Source: an uncultured Flavobacteriaceae bacterium (GTDB lineage: Bacteria > Bacteroidota > Bacteroidia > Flavobacteriales > Flavobacteriaceae). From it: a DNA stretch of 64,000 nucleotides. Below the pieces are notes generated by a model that made no database searches, had not been told where the DNA came from, and saw only the letters and a list, made by a program, of their open reading frames with translations. Of the stretch, positions 54,749 through 63,841 are shown piece after piece. Every line of letters starts with the position of its first letter. Position 1 is the first letter of the stretch. The position numbers and the translations under genes were made by a program. The DNA is taken from assembly GCA_947486785.1 (NCBI GenBank), contig CANKUU010000020.1, positions 1 through 64,000 of the forward strand, in the 5' to 3' direction.

Positions 54749-55351
54749 ATGAGAATATTAATAATCGGCGGAAAAGGTACTATTGGAAAAACAGTTACAT
54801 CTGCAATGTCTGAAGGAAACGATTTAATAATTGCTAGTAGAACTAGTGGAGACTTTATTGTGGATATTTCTGATAGTAAATCCATTCAAACATTATTTGA
54901 TACAGCGGGTCAATTTGATGCAATAATTTGTATTGCAGGAGAGGCTAAGTGGGCTAATTTTAACGATTTAACCGAAGAGGACTACTACATAGGCTTAAAA
55001 AGCAAATTAATGGGACAGGTTAACCTTGTTAGAATTGGAAAAAAGTACTTGAGTAAAGGTGGCTCTATAACACTATCTACTGGAATTTTGGCAGATGACC
55101 CCGTAGTAAAAACGACAAGTGCAGCAATGGTTAATGGTGGAATTCACAGTTTTGTACAAGCTGTTGCCTTAGAACTTGAAAACGGAATTCGTGTAAATGC
55201 TGTTTCTTCTGGTATGGTTGAAGATGCCTACGAAAAGTACAAGGATTATTTCCCCGGCCATAATGCTATACCTATGACTAAAGTTGTTAATGCTTACAAA
55301 AGAAGTGTGAAAGGGAAAGATAATGGTAAAATTATAAGAATATATGAATAA
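54749..55351 (+). CDS. Short-chain dehydrogenase/reductase family protein, atypical active site
   Basis: The 200-residue protein has an SDR-type Rossmann fold: MRILIIGGKGTIGKTVTSAM, the acidic-strand DISDSKSI, CIAGEAKWANFNDLTEEDYY and NGIRVNAVSSGMVEDAYEKY. Where classical SDRs have the catalytic YxxxK, this one reads TTSAAMVNGGIHSFVQA, so the Tyr and Lys are missing. It belongs to a short atypical group often annotated only as short-chain dehydrogenase; it may bind nucleotide without classical catalysis. Confidence 0.85.
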   Translation: MRILIIGGKGTIGKTVTSAMSEGNDLIIASRTSGDFIVDISDSKSIQTLFDTAGQFDAIICIAGEAKWANFNDLTEEDYYIGLKSKLMGQVNLVRIGKKYLSKGGSITLSTGILADDPVVKTTSAAMVNGGIHSFVQAVALELENGIRVNAVSSGMVEDAYEKYKDYFPGHNAIPMTKVVNAYKRSVKGKDNGKIIRIYE

Positions 55352-55652
55352 AAATAGTTGCTAACAATTATGTAAAAGCACTAAATCATTTCTCTTATAA
55401 AAAACGCTGGCATTAATTACGACCATCGAAGAAACTATTGAAAGAATGTTATGAACTTAAATTTGTTATCAAACTATTTAATAAAACGAGTAGTTCTTAT
55501 TTAAAAATCAATTTCATAAGCCCCTTAATTTTTAGCGTATAATTCAGCTAAAATTGCAGACGCCAGTTTAGTGAATTTTATAAAAAACCCCTTAAATTTA
55601 CTAGCGATACTGTTTAAATCATCCTATTTTTGAAAAGGATAAACATTTTAAC
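55352..55652. other. Intergenic region upstream of gpmI
   Basis: About 300 AT-rich bases with no ORF. Near its right end TATTTTTG (55625-55632) is a good -7 element for gpmI; no TTG lies at the right distance. Confidence 0.45.
55625..55632 (+). promoter_or_regulatory. Probable -7 element of the gpmI promoter (TATTTTTG)
   Basis: TATTTTTG matches TAnnTTTG and lies 20 bases before the ATG at 55653. No clear TTG lies at -33. Confidence 0.45.
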
Positions 55653-57170
55653 ATGAACAAGAAAGTAATATTGATGATTTTAGATGGATGGGGTAAATCT
55701 CCAGACCCTAAAATATCGGCGATAGCAAATGCAAAAACTCCTTTTATTGATTCACTTTACAAAAAGTACCCGAATGCCAACTTGTTAACCGATGGTATGA
55801 ATGTTGGTTTACCCGAAGGGCAAATGGGCAATAGTGAAGTTGGTCATATGAATTTGGGAGCCGGAAGAATTGTTTATCAAGATTTAGCCAAAATTAACCT
55901 CGCTGTACAAGAACATACCTTAATACAAGAAAGCGTTTTACAAGATGCTTTTCGCTATGCAAAAGAAAATCATAAACCCGTTCACTTTTTAGGTTTACTT
56001 AGTGATGGTGGCGTACACAGCCATACGTCACATTTAAGAGGACTTATAGATGCAGGTGAGCAGGCCGGAGTGCAAAAGATGTATGTTCATGCTTTTACCG
56101 ATGGCAGAGATGTTGACCCTAAAAGCGGAAAAGAATATATAAAAGCGTTAAGCTCTTTTTGCGCTACTAAAAATGCTGAAATCGCTTCTGTAATTGGACG
56201 ATATTATGCAATGGATCGCGATAAGCGATGGGAACGTGTAAAAATGGCCTATGACGCACTGGTACATGGCACAGGGGAAAAAACCACAAATATTTTAAAC
56301 AGTATTGAAAAAAGCTACGCAGCGGATGTAACAGATGAGTTTATAAAACCAATCATTAAAACCAATACTAGTGGCGAAGTTACCGCTAAAATTTCTGATG
56401 GTGATGTAGTGATCTTTTTTAACTTTAGAACTGATCGCGGTAGAGAATTGAGCCAAATGCTTAGTCAAACAGATTTTTTAGATCAAAACACAAAAAAACT
56501 AGCGCTTTATTTTGTTACGTTGACGAATTATGATGATTCTTTTGAAGGTGTTAAAGTGATTTACAACAAAGATAATATTTCAGATACCTTAGGTGAAGTT
56601 TTAGAAAAAGCAGGAAAAAAACAAATACGTATTGCTGAAACAGAAAAATACCCACATGTAACTTTTTTCTTCAACGGGGGCCGAGAGGTACCTTTTAAAG
56701 GAGAAAAACGTATTTTATGTCCTTCACCAAAAGTAGCCACCTACGATTTAAAACCAGAAATGAGTGCCTACGAAATTAGAGATGCTATTATACCTGAGTT
56801 AAAAAAAGGTGAAGTTGATTTTGTATGTCTTAATTTTGCAAATCCAGATATGGTGGGTCATACTGGCGACATGAATGCTGCTATAAAAGCCTGCGAAGTA
56901 GTAGACAGTTGTGCCGAAGCTGTGGTAAGCAGCGCCTTAGAAAATGACTACACCACTATTGTAATTGCAGATCATGGCAACTGTGAAACTATGGTAAACC
57001 CAGATGGGTCACCGAATACCGCACATACTACCAACCCAGTTCCTTTAATTTTAGTAGACCAATCGCTTAAAAATATAGAAGACGGTGTTTTAGGAGATAT
57101 AGCACCAACCATTCTAAAATTAATGGGCATTGCACAGCCAAAGGCAATGACGCAGAAGGCCTTGGTTTAA
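55653..57170 (+). CDS. gpmI: 2,3-bisphosphoglycerate-independent phosphoglycerate mutase
   Basis: GpmI interconverts 3- and 2-phosphoglycerate using manganese. The 505 residues match the family length. Motifs are LMILDGWGKSPDPK, the phospho-serine loop GQMGNSEVGHMNLGAGR, HAFTDGRDVDPKSG, SVIGRYYAMDRDKRWERV, the metal-site CLNFANPDMVGHTGD and VIADHGNCETM. The map gene follows 21 bases downstream, so they may be co-transcribed. Confidence 0.97.
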   Translation: MNKKVILMILDGWGKSPDPKISAIANAKTPFIDSLYKKYPNANLLTDGMNVGLPEGQMGNSEVGHMNLGAGRIVYQDLAKINLAVQEHTLIQESVLQDAFRYAKENHKPVHFLGLLSDGGVHSHTSHLRGLIDAGEQAGVQKMYVHAFTDGRDVDPKSGKEYIKALSSFCATKNAEIASVIGRYYAMDRDKRWERVKMAYDALVHGTGEKTTNILNSIEKSYAADVTDEFIKPIIKTNTSGEVTAKISDGDVVIFFNFRTDRGRELSQMLSQTDFLDQNTKKLALYFVTLTNYDDSFEGVKVIYNKDNISDTLGEVLEKAGKKQIRIAETEKYPHVTFFFNGGREVPFKGEKRILCPSPKVATYDLKPEMSAYEIRDAIIPELKKGEVDFVCLNFANPDMVGHTGDMNAAIKACEVVDSCAEAVVSSALENDYTTIVIADHGNCETMVNPDGSPNTAHTTNPVPLILVDQSLKNIEDGVLGDIAPTILKLMGIAQPKAMTQKALV

Positions 57171-57191
57171 AAAATAGTTATCTTTACACCC

Positions 57192-58010
57192 ATGATAATA
57201 ACAAAAACTTCTGAAGAAATTGAACTAATACGTGAGAGCGCACTAATTGTTTCAAAAACCTTAGGGATGCTCGCTAGTGAAGTAAAACCAGGGATAACTA
57301 CTTTACAGCTTGATGCCTTAGCAGAGAGTTTTATAAGAGACCATGGTGCAATACCAGGTTTTTTAGGGCTATATGATTTTCCTAATTCGCTATGCATGAG
57401 TCCAAACGCGCAAGTTGTGCATGGTATACCAAATAATACACCCTTAGTCGATGGCGATATAATTTCAATAGATTGCGGCGCATTAAAAAACGATTTTTAC
57501 GGAGATCATGCCTATACCTTTGAGGTGGGTGAAGTTGCACCAGAAATTAAAAAATTATTAGAAGTAACAAAAGCCTCTTTGTATGAAGGCATTCGCGAAT
57601 TTAAACTGGGTAAACGAGTAGGCGATGTAGGTTATGCAATTCAGAAATATGCCGAAGATCATGGCTACGGTGTAGTACGAGAATTAGTAGGTCATGGCCT
57701 AGGAAAAAAAATGCACGAAGACCCAGAAATGCCAAATTATGGCAGGCGAGGAAGAGGAAAAAAGTTTATTGAAGGGATGGTTGTTGCTATTGAACCCATG
57801 ATAAACATGGGTACAAAACGAATAAAACAGCTGAAAGATGGTTGGACAATTCTTACTGCTGATGGTAAGCCGAGTGCCCATTTTGAACATGATGTAGCTC
57901 TGATAAATGGCAAACCTGAATTGCTTTCAACTTTTGATTATGTACATGAAGCCCTAGGTATTAAAAGTGATGAAGAAGACGAATTTCGAGCTAAAAAAAT
58001 GAATCTTTAA
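57192..58010 (+). CDS. map: Methionine aminopeptidase, type I
   Basis: Map removes the N-terminal Met from new proteins. The 272-residue enzyme shows the metal ligands in ISIDCGALKNDFYGDHAYTF (two Asp), ELVGHGLGKKMHEDPEMPN (His), VVAIEPMINMG (Glu) and SAHFEHDVALI (Glu). The N-terminus lacks the SH3-like zinc-finger extension. A methyltransferase gene follows after 81 bases. Confidence 0.97.
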   Translation: MIITKTSEEIELIRESALIVSKTLGMLASEVKPGITTLQLDALAESFIRDHGAIPGFLGLYDFPNSLCMSPNAQVVHGIPNNTPLVDGDIISIDCGALKNDFYGDHAYTFEVGEVAPEIKKLLEVTKASLYEGIREFKLGKRVGDVGYAIQKYAEDHGYGVVRELVGHGLGKKMHEDPEMPNYGRRGRGKKFIEGMVVAIEPMINMGTKRIKQLKDGWTILTADGKPSAHFEHDVALINGKPELLSTFDYVHEALGIKSDEEDEFRAKKMNL

Positions 58011-58091
58011 CGGCGTTGGTTGCTAGAGTTTTAATTTCTTAAAAGCACCAAACACGACACCATTAAGCCCAATTAAATTTAACTTATACCC

Positions 58092-58856
58092 GTGTCTAAA
58101 ATTTTTAAATTTATTTTAAACAGTATACCTAGACCTGTTCTAATAAAATTGAGTTATTTGGTACGCCCTATTTTAGCCTTTATTATGAAGGGCAACACCC
58201 ATACAGATCCTATTGACGGTAAAGGGTTTAAAAAATTTCTGCCCTACGGGTACGAAAATCCTAGAGAAAATGTATTATCACCCTCTACCCTATCACTAGA
58301 AAGACATCGCTTACTGTGGCTATATTTAAAACAGAAAACGAACTTTTTTAGTGCACCACTAAAAGTATTACACTTTGCCCCCGAGCAAGCTTTTTATAAA
58401 CGCTTTAGATCATTAAAAAACCTACACTATACCACAACAGATTTAAACTCACCGCTAGCCGATATAAAAGCAGATATTTGCAATCTGCCATTTGATGATG
58501 CTTCTTTTGATGTTATATTATGCAATCATGTGTTAGAGCACATTACGGATGATACCAAAGCAATGCAAGAAATGTATCGTATTTTAAAGCCCGGAGGGTG
58601 GGGTGTTTTTCAAATTCCTCAAGACCTAGCGAGAGCGCACACTTTTGAAGACGATACCATTACAGATAAGAAAGAACGTGCAAAAATATTTGGGCAATAT
58701 GATCATGTTCGTATTTATGGTCGTGATTATTTTGACAAATTAAGACGTATTGGCTTTACTGTTAAAGAGGTCGATTATACCGCAGAGCTACCTTTCGAAG
58801 ACATTGAAAAATATCGCCTAGCCAAAGGAGAAATCATTCCTGTAGTATCAAAGTAA
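58092..58856 (+). CDS. Class I SAM-dependent methyltransferase
   Basis: The 254-residue product begins with GTG. Its Methyltransf_11-type core includes VLHFAPEQAFYKRFRSLKN (motif I region, without the usual GxGxG), the acidic TTTDLNSPLADIKADICN, FDVILCNHVLEHITDDTKAM, and LKPGGWGVFQIP. An N-terminal extension of about 95 residues is hydrophobic or basic and could touch membranes. The acceptor is unknown. Its stop abuts the convergent apbE stop with no gap. Confidence 0.85.
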   Translation: MSKIFKFILNSIPRPVLIKLSYLVRPILAFIMKGNTHTDPIDGKGFKKFLPYGYENPRENVLSPSTLSLERHRLLWLYLKQKTNFFSAPLKVLHFAPEQAFYKRFRSLKNLHYTTTDLNSPLADIKADICNLPFDDASFDVILCNHVLEHITDDTKAMQEMYRILKPGGWGVFQIPQDLARAHTFEDDTITDKKERAKIFGQYDHVRIYGRDYFDKLRRIGFTVKEVDYTAELPFEDIEKYRLAKGEIIPVVSK

Positions 58857-59855
58857 TTAAGGCACTAAGAGTTGTTTAAACCCATCCGTCATAAATTCCT
58901 TAGTTTCATTATCAACATCTAGATAAATAATATAAGCATCTAAACCCTTTTGTTTATTCAAAATATTTTTTGCTTCAGCAAGACTCATCGCCATTAAAGC
59001 AGTAGCATAAGCATCGGCAGTAGCGCAATTTTCTGCCAAAATATTAACTGCTAAAGTACTACCGTTTTGAGTATAGCCGGTTTTAGGGTTTATGGTGTGT
59101 ACGTATTTTCTTCCAGTTTTTTGATCGATTCTAAAATGCCTGTAGTTACCCGAAGAAGCCATTGCCCTATCTTTTAGTGCAATAACCGTTTTATGCTCGC
59201 CACCTTCAGGATCTGTTACCGCTACATGCCATGGTTTTTGTTTAATACTATTCCAACCTTTGGAAACAATCTCTCCGCCAACTTCTAACAAATAATTTTC
59301 AATTCCCTTTTGGTTCATTAAAACCCCCAAACGATCAATAGCATAACCTTTAGCAATAGCATTAAAATCAAAATATATGTTTGAATCCTCTTTCAGAATA
59401 GTATTGGCATTGGTTAAGGCTACTTTATCAAAACCTACGTAATTCATTAAGCTATCTACACGCATGCTGTCGAGCATTATTTGTTTTTCCGGACCAAACC
59501 CCCATGCATTAACCAAAGTACCTACTGTAGGGTCAAAATACCCGTTTGTGTTTTCGTAAATTTCTTTTGACAACTTAAAAACTTCGGCAAACATAGTATC
59601 GACTACAAGCTTTTCTTCACCTGCATTAATTCTAGAGATATCCGAATTTGGTATATAAGTAGACATCGATTTGTTAATCTGTAAAAACACAGAATCAATT
59701 TCTTTTTGAAAATCAAGATCTTCATTTGCCAAATAAATAAGGCTGTATGATGTACCTAAAGCTGGGCCAACATTTTGGTTTCTTATAACTTTCGACTTGG
59801 TTTTAGCACAAGAACTAAGTACTACAACAAACAAACATAAAATGGTAACTCTCAT
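58857..59855 (-). CDS. apbE: FAD:protein FMN transferase (ApbE), lipoprotein
   Basis: ApbE covalently attaches FMN to threonines of NqrB, NqrC and related proteins. The 332-residue product has a lipoprotein signal (LCLFVVVLSSCAKTKSK) and the family marks STYIPNSDISRINAGEE, YFDFNAIAKGYAIDRL, LLEVGGEIVSKGWNS, ASSGNYRHF, YVHTINPKTGYTQNG, and CATADAYATALMAM. It is 20 bases downstream of a small gene that follows the nqr operon, so its targets are most likely the NQR subunits encoded here; the flavinylated site in NqrC (GATITG) is visible. Confidence 0.95.
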   Translation of the reverse strand: MRVTILCLFVVVLSSCAKTKSKVIRNQNVGPALGTSYSLIYLANEDLDFQKEIDSVFLQINKSMSTYIPNSDISRINAGEEKLVVDTMFAEVFKLSKEIYENTNGYFDPTVGTLVNAWGFGPEKQIMLDSMRVDSLMNYVGFDKVALTNANTILKEDSNIYFDFNAIAKGYAIDRLGVLMNQKGIENYLLEVGGEIVSKGWNSIKQKPWHVAVTDPEGGEHKTVIALKDRAMASSGNYRHFRIDQKTGRKYVHTINPKTGYTQNGSTLAVNILAENCATADAYATALMAMSLAEAKNILNKQKGLDAYIIYLDVDNETKEFMTDGFKQLLVP

Positions 59856-59875
59856 TGCTACATATAATATTAACG

Positions 59876-60241
59876 TTACTCTATTTTTACCAAACCATCA
59901 TAATCTACAATATACTCCTCATTTAAATATACTGGTAAGTTATAATCGGATGCATTTACTAAACCAACACCCGCATAATACGTATCTGCTTCAAACTTTA
60001 AGGCATGATCTTTCATTTTGTTTAGGTCTGCCTTAAAAAGTTCTATGTCTTTAGGGTCACCAGGATATTCTATTGCCTTTACTACAATAAATCGCATTTT
60101 CTTGTCTCTAATACATACAAACTGTGGGTTTTTTCGTAGTTCACTATTTACAGCCATAAATTCAAAACCCTCTGCTTCGAGCTGTTTACCCACAATATTC
60201 ATCGCTAAATTATGAAGCTCTTGTTCTTGTAATGCTTGCAT
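59876..60241 (-). CDS. Conserved small protein of unknown function in the NQR locus
   Basis: The 121-residue product has no signal peptide or membrane span. It reads like a small alpha/beta domain (NPQFVCIRDKKMRFIVVKAI, ADTYYAGVGLVNASDYNLPV). In flavobacterial genomes this type of protein lies between nqrF and apbE and is sometimes labelled an NQR subunit F without good reason, since it lacks Fe-S, FAD or NADH motifs. It is after the nqr terminator and 20 bases before apbE, so it is probably co-transcribed with apbE. A role in NQR assembly is a guess. Confidence 0.85.
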   Translation of the reverse strand: MQALQEQELHNLAMNIVGKQLEAEGFEFMAVNSELRKNPQFVCIRDKKMRFIVVKAIEYPGDPKDIELFKADLNKMKDHALKFEADTYYAGVGLVNASDYNLPVYLNEEYIVDYDGLVKIE

Positions 60242-60292
60242 TGTTATATTTTTTTCCTCTAAAATTTAAAAAATACCTTTTAGATAATTAAT

Positions 60293-60322
60293 AAAAAAAA
60301 ACCGGGAGCAAGCTTCCGGTTT
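60293..60322 (-). terminator. Rho-independent terminator of the nqr operon
   Basis: Arms AAACCGGGAG / CTTCCGGTTT pair over 10 bases (one wobble) around CAAG. On the minus strand they are followed by a T run of about nine. It lies 40 bases after the nqrF stop. Confidence 0.9.
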
Positions 60323-60361
60323 CCTATATTTAATTACAACATATCTTTCTAAAATTAGCTA

Positions 60362-61669
60362 CTAGCCTCCAAAATCATCAAATCTGATATGCTCATCTGG
60401 AATTCCGAAATCTTCACCCATTTTCTGAACAGCTTGGTTCATTAATGGTGGACCACAGAAATATAATTCGATATCTTCAGGTGATTCGTGATGACTTAAA
60501 TAATTATCAATTACACAATTATGAATGAATCCTACAAAGCCATCACCAGGTGAATCTATAGTCTCTTTCACCTTCCAGTTGTCTTCTTCAGCAGGCTCAG
60601 AAAGTGCTAAATAAAATTTGAAATTTGGAAAATCTTTCTCTAATTGATAAAAGTGTTCTAAATAAAACAATTCTCGCTTAGATCTACCACCGTACCAGTA
60701 TGATACTTTTCTATTAGTTTTTAAAGTTTTAAATAAATGATATAAATGCGAACGCATGGGTGCCATACCTGCACCACCACCTACATAAAGCATTTCTGAA
60801 TCTGACTCATTGATAAAAAATTCACCATAGGGGCCAGAAATTACCACGTCATCGCCTTCTTTTAAACTAAAAATATATGACGAAGCAACACCTGGGTTAA
60901 CATCCATCCAACCGTTTTTGGCTCTGTCCCATGGCGGAGTAGCAATACGCACATTAAGCATAATTTCTCGACCTTCTGCCGGAAAAGAAGCCATAGAATA
61001 GGCTCGTTCAACCGTTTCAGGGTTTTTCATTACTAAGGGCCATAAGTTAAACTTATCCCATTCTGCTTGAAATTTATCTGGTGTTTCATGCTCTTCTGGA
61101 TGCGCAGTTATATCAATATCCGAAAATTTAACTTCAACGGGAGGAATTTCAATTTGAATATATCCACCAGCTTTATATCCCATATCTTCAGGAATTTCTA
61201 CAACAAACTCCTTTATAAATGATGCCACATTATAATTACGAACTACTTTTGCAGGCCACTTTTTAATACCGAAAACCTCTTCAGGAATAGTAATTTCCAT
61301 GTCTTGCTTTACCTTTACTTGACATGCTAAACGAGCTCCTTGATTTAATTCTTTTTTGGAAAAATGAGGTGTTTCTGTAGGTAAAGCTTCCCCGCCACCA
61401 GATAGTACATGGCACTCGCATTGAATACAAGTACCTCCACCACCACAAGCAGATGGTAAAAATACTTTTTGGTTTCCTAGCGTTGTCAAAAGAGAACTAC
61501 CAGAACCTACTTCAATTTTCTTTTCTCCGTTAATGGTAATAGTAACTGGGCCAGAAGGAGATAATTTTTGTTTTGTAAATAAGAGAATTGCAACTAAAAA
61601 CATTAAAAGCACCAAAAATGCAATTATTGTAATTAGAATTGTTCCACCGGTTGTTGTGGCTAAGATCAT
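60362..61669 (-). CDS. nqrF: Na+-translocating NADH:quinone reductase subunit F
   Basis: NqrF takes electrons from NADH into the sodium-pumping complex. The 435 residues contain an N-terminal membrane span (about 8-30), a 2Fe-2S ferredoxin domain (SACGGGGTCIQCECHVLSGG, later RLACQVKVK), an FAD-binding domain (VERAYSMASFPAEG) and an NADH-binding domain (MLYVGGGAGMAPMRSHL, YWYGGRSKREL, ELYFCGPPLMNQAV). It is the last gene of the operon, 3 bases after nqrE. Confidence 0.98.
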   Translation of the reverse strand: MILATTTGGTILITIIAFLVLLMFLVAILLFTKQKLSPSGPVTITINGEKKIEVGSGSSLLTTLGNQKVFLPSACGGGGTCIQCECHVLSGGGEALPTETPHFSKKELNQGARLACQVKVKQDMEITIPEEVFGIKKWPAKVVRNYNVASFIKEFVVEIPEDMGYKAGGYIQIEIPPVEVKFSDIDITAHPEEHETPDKFQAEWDKFNLWPLVMKNPETVERAYSMASFPAEGREIMLNVRIATPPWDRAKNGWMDVNPGVASSYIFSLKEGDDVVISGPYGEFFINESDSEMLYVGGGAGMAPMRSHLYHLFKTLKTNRKVSYWYGGRSKRELFYLEHFYQLEKDFPNFKFYLALSEPAEEDNWKVKETIDSPGDGFVGFIHNCVIDNYLSHHESPEDIELYFCGPPLMNQAVQKMGEDFGIPDEHIRFDDFGG

Positions 61670-61672
61670 AGT

Positions 61673-62413
61673 TTAATTTTTAAGAGTAACATCGTTATAA
61701 GAAACTTCTTTTTCGTCCATTTCCTTTTTTGCTTCCTTTTCTATTTTTTCAATGGTTTCTGCCGTTTTAATTTCTTCAGCTGGCGCTTCATCACCTCCGG
61801 TTAACATACCACCGAAACTTTGAAAACCAATACCCATTAACCCGGTAATAATGAAAGTTATGCCTAAACCTCTTAAAGGAGCAGGAACATTTGAATATCT
61901 AATTTTCTCTCTAATCGCAGCAATTGCCAAAATTGCTAAGAACCAACCAATACCCGAGCTAACTCCGTAATTAAATGCTAAGCCTAAGGTTTCAATCTCT
62001 CTAGCTTGCATAAACAAAGAACCCCCAAGAATTGCACAGTTTACAGCAATAAGCGGTAAAAATATTCCGAGTGAGTTATATAATGAAGGAGAAAATTTTT
62101 CTATCACAATTTCCACCAACTGCACCATAGTTGCTATGGTAGCAATAAAAAGTATGAATGATAAAAAACTCAAATTGTATGCTGCATACTCTTCTCCTAG
62201 CCACGCTAGAGCACCGTCTTGTAATAAATATTTGTCGAGCAACCAGTTCAATGGAACAGTTACGGCAAGTACAAAAATTACTGCAGCCCCTAAACCTACG
62301 GCTGTAGCAACTTTCTTAGATACTGCTAAATAGGAACACATTCCTAAAAAAACAGCAAATACCATATTATCAATAAAAATGGATTTAAAAAATAACTCTA
62401 TATGTTCTAACAT
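61673..62413 (-). CDS. nqrE: Na+-translocating NADH:quinone reductase subunit E
   Basis: NqrE is a six-span inner-membrane subunit paired with NqrD around an Fe-S site. Residues 1-205 match the family (FIDNMVFAVFLGMCSYLAVS, VNCAILGGSLFMQAREIE, LAIAAIREKIRYSNVPAPLR), with conserved cysteines in GMCSY and NCAIL. The protein is 246 residues, longer than the usual 200, because of a charged C-terminal tail (KIEKEAKKEMDEKEVSY). It is in the middle of the nqr operon. Confidence 0.96.
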   Translation of the reverse strand: MLEHIELFFKSIFIDNMVFAVFLGMCSYLAVSKKVATAVGLGAAVIFVLAVTVPLNWLLDKYLLQDGALAWLGEEYAAYNLSFLSFILFIATIATMVQLVEIVIEKFSPSLYNSLGIFLPLIAVNCAILGGSLFMQAREIETLGLAFNYGVSSGIGWFLAILAIAAIREKIRYSNVPAPLRGLGITFIITGLMGIGFQSFGGMLTGGDEAPAEEIKTAETIEKIEKEAKKEMDEKEVSYNDVTLKN

Positions 62414-62436
62414 AATATTTTGCTTAAAGCGCTAAA

Positions 62437-63084
62437 TTAATTTTCTTCTATTAATGCAGGGTTTTTTGAGCGTTGCACCCAAATGATAATACCAACTATA
62501 ATTAAAGCCGCTGGAGGAATAATCATAAATCCATTATTCTCATAACCAGTTGCATACAATCCAGTTTTAGTAATTGGATCTCCTAAAACTGGAATACCAA
62601 ATAAAGTACCCGAACCAAAAAGCTCTCTAAAAAAGCCTACCATAATTAAAATTATTCCGTAGCCTAGAGAGTTTCCTATTCCATCTAAAAACGAACGCCA
62701 TGGACCATTTGCTAAGGCAAAAGCTTCAAAACGTCCCATAATAATACAGTTTGTAATAATTAAACCAACAAATACCGCTAGTGTTTTACTTAATTTGTAG
62801 GCAAATGCCGCTAGTACTTGGTCTACCATAATAACTAGGGTAGCCACTACAATTAGCTGAACAATAATTCTAATTTTAGACGGTATGATGTTTCGCATTA
62901 ATGAAATAACCACATTTCCAACTCCTAAAACAAACATAACGGATATTGCCATTACAAGTGAAGCTTTCAATTCTGCCGTTATTGCTAATGCAGAGCAAAT
63001 ACCTAGTACCTGAATAGTAATAGGGTTGTTATCCGCAAGCGGATCTAAAATAAGATTGGTATCTTTTTTTGATAGTAATGCCAT
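62437..63084 (-). CDS. nqrD: Na+-translocating NADH:quinone reductase subunit D
   Basis: The 215-residue inner-membrane subunit has six spans, with the cysteine motifs QVLGICSALAIT and IITNCIIMGRFEAFAL. SFLDGIGNSLGYGIILI is also family-specific. It is related to NqrE in inverted topology and forms the membrane core of the sodium pump. It starts 2 bases after nqrC. Confidence 0.97.
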   Translation of the reverse strand: MALLSKKDTNLILDPLADNNPITIQVLGICSALAITAELKASLVMAISVMFVLGVGNVVISLMRNIIPSKIRIIVQLIVVATLVIMVDQVLAAFAYKLSKTLAVFVGLIITNCIIMGRFEAFALANGPWRSFLDGIGNSLGYGIILIMVGFFRELFGSGTLFGIPVLGDPITKTGLYATGYENNGFMIIPPAALIIVGIIIWVQRSKNPALIEEN

Positions 63085-63086
63085 AG

Positions 63087-63839
63087 CTATTTAACTCTTA
63101 TGGTTTCTAAATAATCTTTATATAAATCGAGGGTTTCTTTTACCATTGCAGAAACGCCATTACCTGTAATGGTAGCGCCAGCCAATGCATCAACTTCATT
63201 GTCTTCTTTGTCTTTATTTAACGGATCATTATTTCCTTTGGCAACTTTTACGCCAGCATACTGAGAACCTTTTAATATGGTTTCTCCTATAAAATCGTCC
63301 ATAAAGTAGCGCATTTTGATATTTGCACCCAAACCAGGTGTTTCACCTTTATGATCGAAATAAACGCCTTGTACAATCATCTTATCATTAAGGGCAACAA
63401 ACCCCCAAATAGCATCCCAAAGTCCTTTACCGTACATAGGTAAAATATAAAACTTTTTACTGTCTTTTTCTCCGATAAACAAAGGTAGTTTAAAAGGTTC
63501 TCCTTTCTTTTTAGCTGCCAATTGCTTTTTCATATCTATTAAAAAAGCCTCACTATCTGGTTTAGCTTTACCATCTTGAATAACAAGCTGTTCGGTAATA
63601 TAGTTCGTAAACTCGCTTTCTACTTTATCTGTGGGAATGAAATTAACACTACCTGCATCGTCTCCATTCTCATGAACACCCATTGCGTACAAGATGTTTT
63701 GCTGTTTTTCAAAACGTTTGTTCTCTTCAATGTTTGGTCGCAAACCAGAAGCTAAGAAAGCTAAAATTGCCCCAACTACAACAACCATAACGGCTGCAAA
63801 AATTACGGTATAACTATTTTTTTCTGTATCAATTGCCAT
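63087..63839 (-). CDS. nqrC: Na+-translocating NADH:quinone reductase subunit C
   Basis: NqrC carries covalent FMN. The 250-residue subunit has one N-terminal span (about 10-32; YTVIFAAVMVVVVGAILAFL) and a periplasmic domain with GKGLWDAIWGFVALN, HKGETPGLGANI and the flavinylation motif DALAGATITGNG, where the modified Thr is about residue 223. ApbE encoded at 58857 is the expected modifying enzyme. The gene begins 2 bases after the nqrB stop. Confidence 0.97.
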   Translation of the reverse strand: MAIDTEKNSYTVIFAAVMVVVVGAILAFLASGLRPNIEENKRFEKQQNILYAMGVHENGDDAGSVNFIPTDKVESEFTNYITEQLVIQDGKAKPDSEAFLIDMKKQLAAKKKGEPFKLPLFIGEKDSKKFYILPMYGKGLWDAIWGFVALNDKMIVQGVYFDHKGETPGLGANIKMRYFMDDFIGETILKGSQYAGVKVAKGNNDPLNKDKEDNEVDALAGATITGNGVSAMVKETLDLYKDYLETIRVK

Positions 63840-63841
63840 AA

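Noticed and set aside
59876-60241. Annotation of the small gene as an NQR subunit F
   Set aside because: It lacks ferredoxin, FAD and NADH motifs; the real NqrF is the 435-residue protein at 60362-61669.
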